This document shows, piece by piece, positions 60,634 through 64,000 of a DNA stretch of 64,000 bases. The translations under genes and the position numbers were made by a program. Every line of letters starts with the position of its first letter. Position 1 is the first letter of the stretch. The stretch comes from Methanocalculus taiwanensis (GTDB taxonomy: Archaea; Halobacteriota; Methanomicrobia; Methanomicrobiales; Methanocorpusculaceae), in NCBI RefSeq assembly GCF_024372745.1, contig NZ_VOTZ01000007.1, positions 28,976 through 92,975 on the forward strand. The letters run 5' to 3'. The notes under the pieces were generated by a model. That model was not told where the DNA came from and searched no databases. It was given only the letters and a program-made list of their open reading frames with translations.

Positions 60634-61452
60634 TCACAGGTCAACAACCTCCATTCCCTCCTCCCGGAATCGTTCTGCAATGACTCCCCGATGACAATCG
60701 GACGCCTTTGCCTCAAAGCAGAGAAGTGCCACTTTCTCATCCTCTGCAATGGTTTTGATGGTATTGAGATAGGCCGCTTTTTCACCTAACTCCTGGTGAT
60801 ATTCATGGAAGAGTTTTGCATATCCTTGATCTGTGAGGTTCTGCCGCCTGGTGCTCTGGATGCCAAGTTCAGGCATATGGAGATAGGTGATTCCCATATG
60901 TTTCAGATAACTGGAGATCTGGTTCTTTGAGAAACCATATTTCATACTGAACGCATTCCTTCGCACGTCAATTACTTTTCCAACTTTGGAATCGATGAGC
61001 ATCGAGAGGAAACGATCAATACTTTTCCCCTCATACCCGATTGTGACAACACCGGTCTCATTCCTCTCGTATGTTTTCCGCTTCTCAATCTCAGAAAATA
61101 TGGTGGTTTCCGGATAGTGTGAATAAATATGGTCAATGAGTTCCCTCTCGGCTTTATCCCCAAACTGACGTACTACCTGATCGATTGACCTCTGGATCGA
61201 ACGATCCGGTAAGGGAAACTCCTGATTGAGTGACGTAACCATGGTATCTGTTTCAAGCAGGTACCCGTCCCTCTCCAGATGGCTTATATCAGTATACATC
61301 TGGAATGAAAACGGGCCATACCTGTATGGAACAAAATCATAAAGGGGATTGTCCTGTGATGCCAGGAATAGTAATTTGACCAATTGTAATTTTGTAAGGC
61401 TTTGTTTTTTATCAAGCAGATATAAGAGAGCCCGCTTCTTTTTGGTTATCAT
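60634..61452 (-). CDS. DUF488 protein with N-terminal winged-helix-like domain
   Basis: 272 residues. The C-terminal half is DUF488: VVTIGYEGKSIDRFLSMLID, KVIDVRRNAFSMKYGFSKNQ, YLHMPELGIQSTRR and VALLCFEAKASDCHRGVIAE with the conserved Cys and His. The N-terminal half (KKKRALLYLLDKKQSLTKLQ, LVKLLFLAS, FVPYRYGPFSFQMYTDISHL) resembles the Panacea/SocA-like domain of type II antitoxin-like proteins. DUF488 function is unknown, with a thiol-type active site suspected. Confidence 0.75.
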   Translation of the reverse strand: MITKKKRALLYLLDKKQSLTKLQLVKLLFLASQDNPLYDFVPYRYGPFSFQMYTDISHLERDGYLLETDTMVTSLNQEFPLPDRSIQRSIDQVVRQFGDKAERELIDHIYSHYPETTIFSEIEKRKTYERNETGVVTIGYEGKSIDRFLSMLIDSKVGKVIDVRRNAFSMKYGFSKNQISSYLKHMGITYLHMPELGIQSTRRQNLTDQGYAKLFHEYHQELGEKAAYLNTIKTIAEDEKVALLCFEAKASDCHRGVIAERFREEGMEVVDL

Positions 61453-61606
61453 AGTATAAGGAAAGATTCACATTTTAGCGCTTATAAAACTGGCGGGTAG
61501 GATGCGAAAGTAATGGAAATTGGATTACTGGATACCTGGATACTGAGGGGGTGAAGTGGATTCTCTGTCCTATCTCTTCCTCTCTCCCCTCTGGTATCTC
61601 CCCCGC

Positions 61607-61972
61607 TCACTTTTTGCCATATACCTTTTCGGGGTCAAAGAGGCGCTCGCTGGTGATCGTGCCGTCGAGTGTGCGGTAAAAACATGACCGGTGTCCGGTG
61701 TGGCAGGCAGCCGTGGTCTGGTTGACCATGTAGACGAGGGTGTCTTCATCGCAGTCTACCAGGATGCTGTGGACCTGCTGAAGATTCCCTGACTCCTCGC
61801 CCTTCTTCCAGAGCTTCTGCCTGGATCTGCTATAGTAATGGGCATATCCTGTAGAAGAGGTGAGGTCAACTGCTTCCCGGTTGGCATAGGCGAGCATCAG
61901 TATGTCTTTTGTCTCGACATCCTGTGCAATAACCGGGACTAATCCCTGCTCATCAAACTTTATCTCAATCAT
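61607..61972 (-). CDS. hisI: Phosphoribosyl-AMP cyclohydrolase
   Basis: 121 residues. [40 protein letters not shown], the metal-binding [20 protein letters not shown] and [16 protein letters not shown]. It opens the adenine ring of phosphoribosyl-AMP, the third step of histidine synthesis. Stand-alone, without the HisE part. Divergent from hisG across a 365-bp repeat-rich gap. Confidence 0.96.
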   Translation of the reverse strand: MIEIKFDEQGLVPVIAQDVETKDILMLAYANREAVDLTSSTGYAHYYSRSRQKLWKKGEESGNLQQVHSILVDCDEDTLVYMVNQTTAACHTGHRSCFYRTLDGTITSERLFDPEKVYGKK

Positions 61973-62067
61973 TTATGTATCTGCTCCTCGTTAATCTCCC
62001 CATTGAAATGAAGGATTCTCCAAATACCATTTATCCGGTGAGTTTTTATAGCTATTTACTCTTATTT

Positions 62068-62200
62068 CCACTCTTTAGACTCCGTTCCACCCTTTAGACT
62101 CCTTTACCCTCTTTAGACTCCTTTACCCTCTTTAGACTCCCTTCCACTCTTTACACCCCTTTTCACCCATTACGCCCCTTTCCGCCCATTACACCCCTGA
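62068..62200. repeat. 19-bp tandem repeat between hisI and hisG
   Basis: Seven units of exactly 19 bp. Units 1-4 are near CCACTCTTTAGACTCCTTT; units 5-7 drift to CCGCCCATTACACCCCTGA. The + strand is pyrimidine rich. From 62203 three further degenerate units beginning GAACTAT (about 62204, 62237 and 62281) lead to hisG. Apart from this, 61973-62337 holds only the two divergent promoters. Confidence 0.8.
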
Positions 62201-62337
62201 GATGAACTATCGGTGAACGATGGACTTACTATAAATGAACTATGGAGGGACGATGGATGAAGTATGGATTATTAGGGGGAAACTATGGACGAACGATTGA
62301 ACCATATGGATTTAATCTGCATGCTCCAATACCTAGT

Positions 62338-63210
62338 ATGATCAACATTGCCCTCCCCAAAGGAAGTCTTGAGGAGCAGACACTTCAGCTTTTTAAAGAG
62401 GCAGATCTTGAGGTCAGGAGAACAGATCGCGACTATAATCCTCAGATCAGAGATGAGCGGATTGGAAAGGTCAAGATATTACGGCCGCAGGAGATTCCGA
62501 CATACATAGAGATGGGATATTTTGATATCGGGATATCCGGCCTTGACTGGGTGCAGGAGTCGGGATCCGATGTTGTCGAGGTAGCGGAACTGAACTACAG
62601 CAAGACCGGGAAAGGGAATGTGAAGATCGTGATTGCAGTCCACCAGGATGAGCCGATCTCCTCAGTTACCGAGATCCGGCCGGATAGCCGTGTGACGACC
62701 GAGTACCCTGTGATGACCCGGAAGTTCTTTGATGACCTCGGCATACCGATCCGCCTCTTCGCATCCTATGGTGCCAGTGAGGCAAAGGTTCCTGATCTGA
62801 TGGATGTGGTCGTTGACCTGACCGAAACCGGGAACACACTCAGGAAAAACGGGCTGAAGATCATCGGGCAGATCCTTGAATCGTACACAGTCATCATCGC
62901 AAACAAGCAGAGTTTTGAGGATCCGGTTAAAAGAAGGGAGATTGAAGAGATCATAACCCTCCTCATGGGTGTAATCGATGCCAGGAACAAGGTCCTCCTG
63001 TCGATGAATGTCCCCTCTGCGGCACTCGAGGCTGTCGTCTCAACCCTGCCCGCATTAAAGAAACCAACCGTCTCAAGGCTGCATGGGATTGATTACTTCA
63101 GCCTGGAGACGGTCGTCTTCAAAAACCAGGTCAATACCCTGATACCACAGCTGAAGTCATCCGGGGCCGAGGATATCCTTGAGATCCCAATCACAAAGAT
63201 TGTGAGATAG
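62338..63210 (+). CDS. hisG: ATP phosphoribosyltransferase, long form
   Basis: 290 residues from ATG 62338 (MINIALPKGSLEEQTLQLFK); an open extension to 62242 is repeat-derived. Catalytic part: VKILRPQEIPTYIEMGYFDI, GISGLDWVQESGSDVVEV, VVDLTETGNTLRKNGLKII. The C-terminal ACT-like regulatory domain (residues about 215-290, ending EIPITKIVR) marks the long HisG with histidine feedback. First step of histidine synthesis. TTTAATC at about 62310 may be the TATA box. Confidence 0.96.
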   Translation: MINIALPKGSLEEQTLQLFKEADLEVRRTDRDYNPQIRDERIGKVKILRPQEIPTYIEMGYFDIGISGLDWVQESGSDVVEVAELNYSKTGKGNVKIVIAVHQDEPISSVTEIRPDSRVTTEYPVMTRKFFDDLGIPIRLFASYGASEAKVPDLMDVVVDLTETGNTLRKNGLKIIGQILESYTVIIANKQSFEDPVKRREIEEIITLLMGVIDARNKVLLSMNVPSAALEAVVSTLPALKKPTVSRLHGIDYFSLETVVFKNQVNTLIPQLKSSGAEDILEIPITKIVR

Positions 63211-63541
63211 CGAGAAGGCCGGGGAGGGTTGCCTGTGCAGGATAAGCTGCTCCCGGATGAGCGCCTCCCGGATGAACCCCTGCTCATCCAGTTCCACTGG
63301 CAATTGTAGGTGGTGCCAAATTTGAACCGCACTATATAAACCCTCTTTCCGTCTCATCCTGATCCCTGCATGCGGGAAATTAAAAACGCTATTTGAGACT
63401 GCTCACACCCGGAGCATGGAGGATATCTTTATAGTTGCTCATGAGAATAATACAACCAGATGAACAATCCCAACCTGCCACTTCTTTACAAATGAGATGT
63501 GGTTATGGTGTTATGATTGTGTTATAGAATGGAGGCTTCTC
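63211..63541. other. Intergenic region after hisG
   Basis: No gene recognised. It contains a 14-15 bp direct repeat (CTCCCGGATGA twice, 63248-63274), a - strand TATA-like TTTATATAG at about 63330-63340 and a + strand TCTTTATAG at about 63428 that could serve the following TA-like genes. Confidence 0.4.
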
Positions 63542-63700
63542 ATGGCAAAGGAGATTGAATTAGGTCTTGAATTAACAGGAGAGGACGCTCTCACCTTCCA
63601 CAGATATAATACAAAACCATATGATACGAGAGAAGGGCGTGAGCTGCTCCAGGAAGCCATTTTACTCTCGAAAAAGGAATCTGAAACCATACGGCTTTGA
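63542..63700 (+). CDS. Putative antitoxin of a GNAT-toxin pair
   Basis: 52 residues from ATG 63542, with GGAGGC eight nt upstream: AKEIELGLELTGEDALTFHR, YNTKPYDTREGRELLQEAIL then LSKKESETIRL. Small and charged, directly before a GNAT gene, as antitoxins of acetyltransferase toxins are. Family not recognised. Confidence 0.5.
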   Translation: MAKEIELGLELTGEDALTFHRYNTKPYDTREGRELLQEAILLSKKESETIRL

Positions 63701-63714
63701 AAGGGCTGTGAAAG

Positions 63715-63912
63715 ATGCCTCATCTTTATCAGGATATGGAGTTTCATCTTTTTGATGAAACATCAAAAATCCAGACATTTCAATGTAGCAATCAGGATCT
63801 GGACGATTTTTTAAAAAAGGATGCTTTACAGTACACAAAGGAGAACCGGGCAATCACTGAATCCCATATTCCTTTGTTTTCGCCGATTCCTTTTGATCCC
63901 CCCTTTATATAG
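63715..63912 (+). pseudogene. GNAT-type toxin, truncated
   Basis: The first about 47 residues fit TacT-like GNAT toxins: FHLFDETSKIQTFQCSNQDL then DDFLKKDALQYTKENRAITE. After about 63860 the frame runs into a GATTCCTTTTGATCCCCCCT repeat-type sequence and stops. The acetyl-CoA domain is missing. Confidence 0.6.
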
Positions 63913-64000
63913 GTGCGCCGATCCAAATTGATCCCCCTTTTTGCCAAAAACCGCCACTTCCCTTTATATAGGGTCTGAGGTGGCACAAAGGGTGAAACAG
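63875..64000. mobile_element. Likely end of another insertion element
   Basis: TTTTGATCCCCCCTTTATAT and, 35 bp on, AATTGATCCCCCTTTTTGCC: repeated TTGATCCCCC units followed by a CCGCCACTTCCCTTTATATA stretch, which suggests an IS terminus with stacked transposase sites. The element continues beyond the window. The exact border is not defined. Confidence 0.4.

Noticed and set aside
62242..62337. Extended start of hisG
   Set aside because: The extra 32 codons come from degenerate GAACTAT repeats; HisG proteins begin at the MINIALPKGSLEEQ position.

Overview
The window looks like a chromosomal segment of a methanogenic euryarchaeon, most likely of the Methanomicrobiales type. This is inferred from gene content: a stand-alone GMP synthase subunit B, the siroheme-dependent (Ahb) heme route, an F420H2-oxidase-type flavodiiron protein with rubredoxin and desulfoferrodoxin, a CDP-alcohol phosphatidyltransferase, archaeal TATA boxes 22-40 nt before start codons, and many archaeal toxin-antitoxin (TA) families. 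No species is claimed. No tRNA, rRNA or CRISPR array was recognised.

1-12.9 kb: mixed accessory and house genes. Three TA loci (one cut by the window edge, one with a frameshifted toxin), an HD/OB-fold hydrolase, a DUF4143 ATPase, a TPR protein, a decayed AlbA-type regulator, then a coupled run of glycosyltransferase, TPR/winged-helix protein and BrxD-like ATPase, followed by PfpI, small-multidrug-export, GNAT and PEGA proteins.

12.9-36.2 kb: conserved core. A + strand biosynthetic run (pyrG, guaAB, argD, hisC, adenylate kinase, CDP-alcohol phosphatidyltransferase) is followed by a - strand heme operon (PH-domain protein, ahbD, ahbA, ahbB, ahbC, exonuclease-like protein). ahbA appears to start at ATT. 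Then come an oxygen-defence cluster (rubredoxin, fprA, dfx), a CGGC protein with a G-run frameshift, an ECF transporter whose T and S subunits are fused, an AddAB-like helicase-nuclease and a secreted C69 peptidase.

37.2-45.3 kb: the most unusual region. TA cassettes on the + strand alternate with - strand copies of one HIT-family gene. The copy at 44.9-45.3 kb is intact. Going left, the copies become broadly more decayed (about 363, 318, a deleted 217, 116 and 41 bp), and each of the last four TA cassettes ends tail-to-tail against a HIT 3' end. This looks like a directional, layered TA array anchored on the HIT gene.

45.4-60.6 kb: an SbcD/SbcC-like pair (YhaO/YhaN type), then an AT-rich, translationally coupled two-gene operon (SNF2-type helicase plus a sacsin/Hsp90-like ATPase with a C-terminal Cys cluster). 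It is a candidate defence system and also ends against a HIT 3' fragment. It is followed by a complete IS21-family element, several orphan IS21 ends, gene relics and an OLD/RecF-like ATPase.

60.6-64 kb: a DUF488 protein, hisI and hisG separated by a 19-bp repeat tract, and a GNAT toxin module cut by what looks like another IS end. Short tandem repeats with periods of 9, 11, 12, 15 and 19 bp cluster in the right half, often at or just before gene starts.
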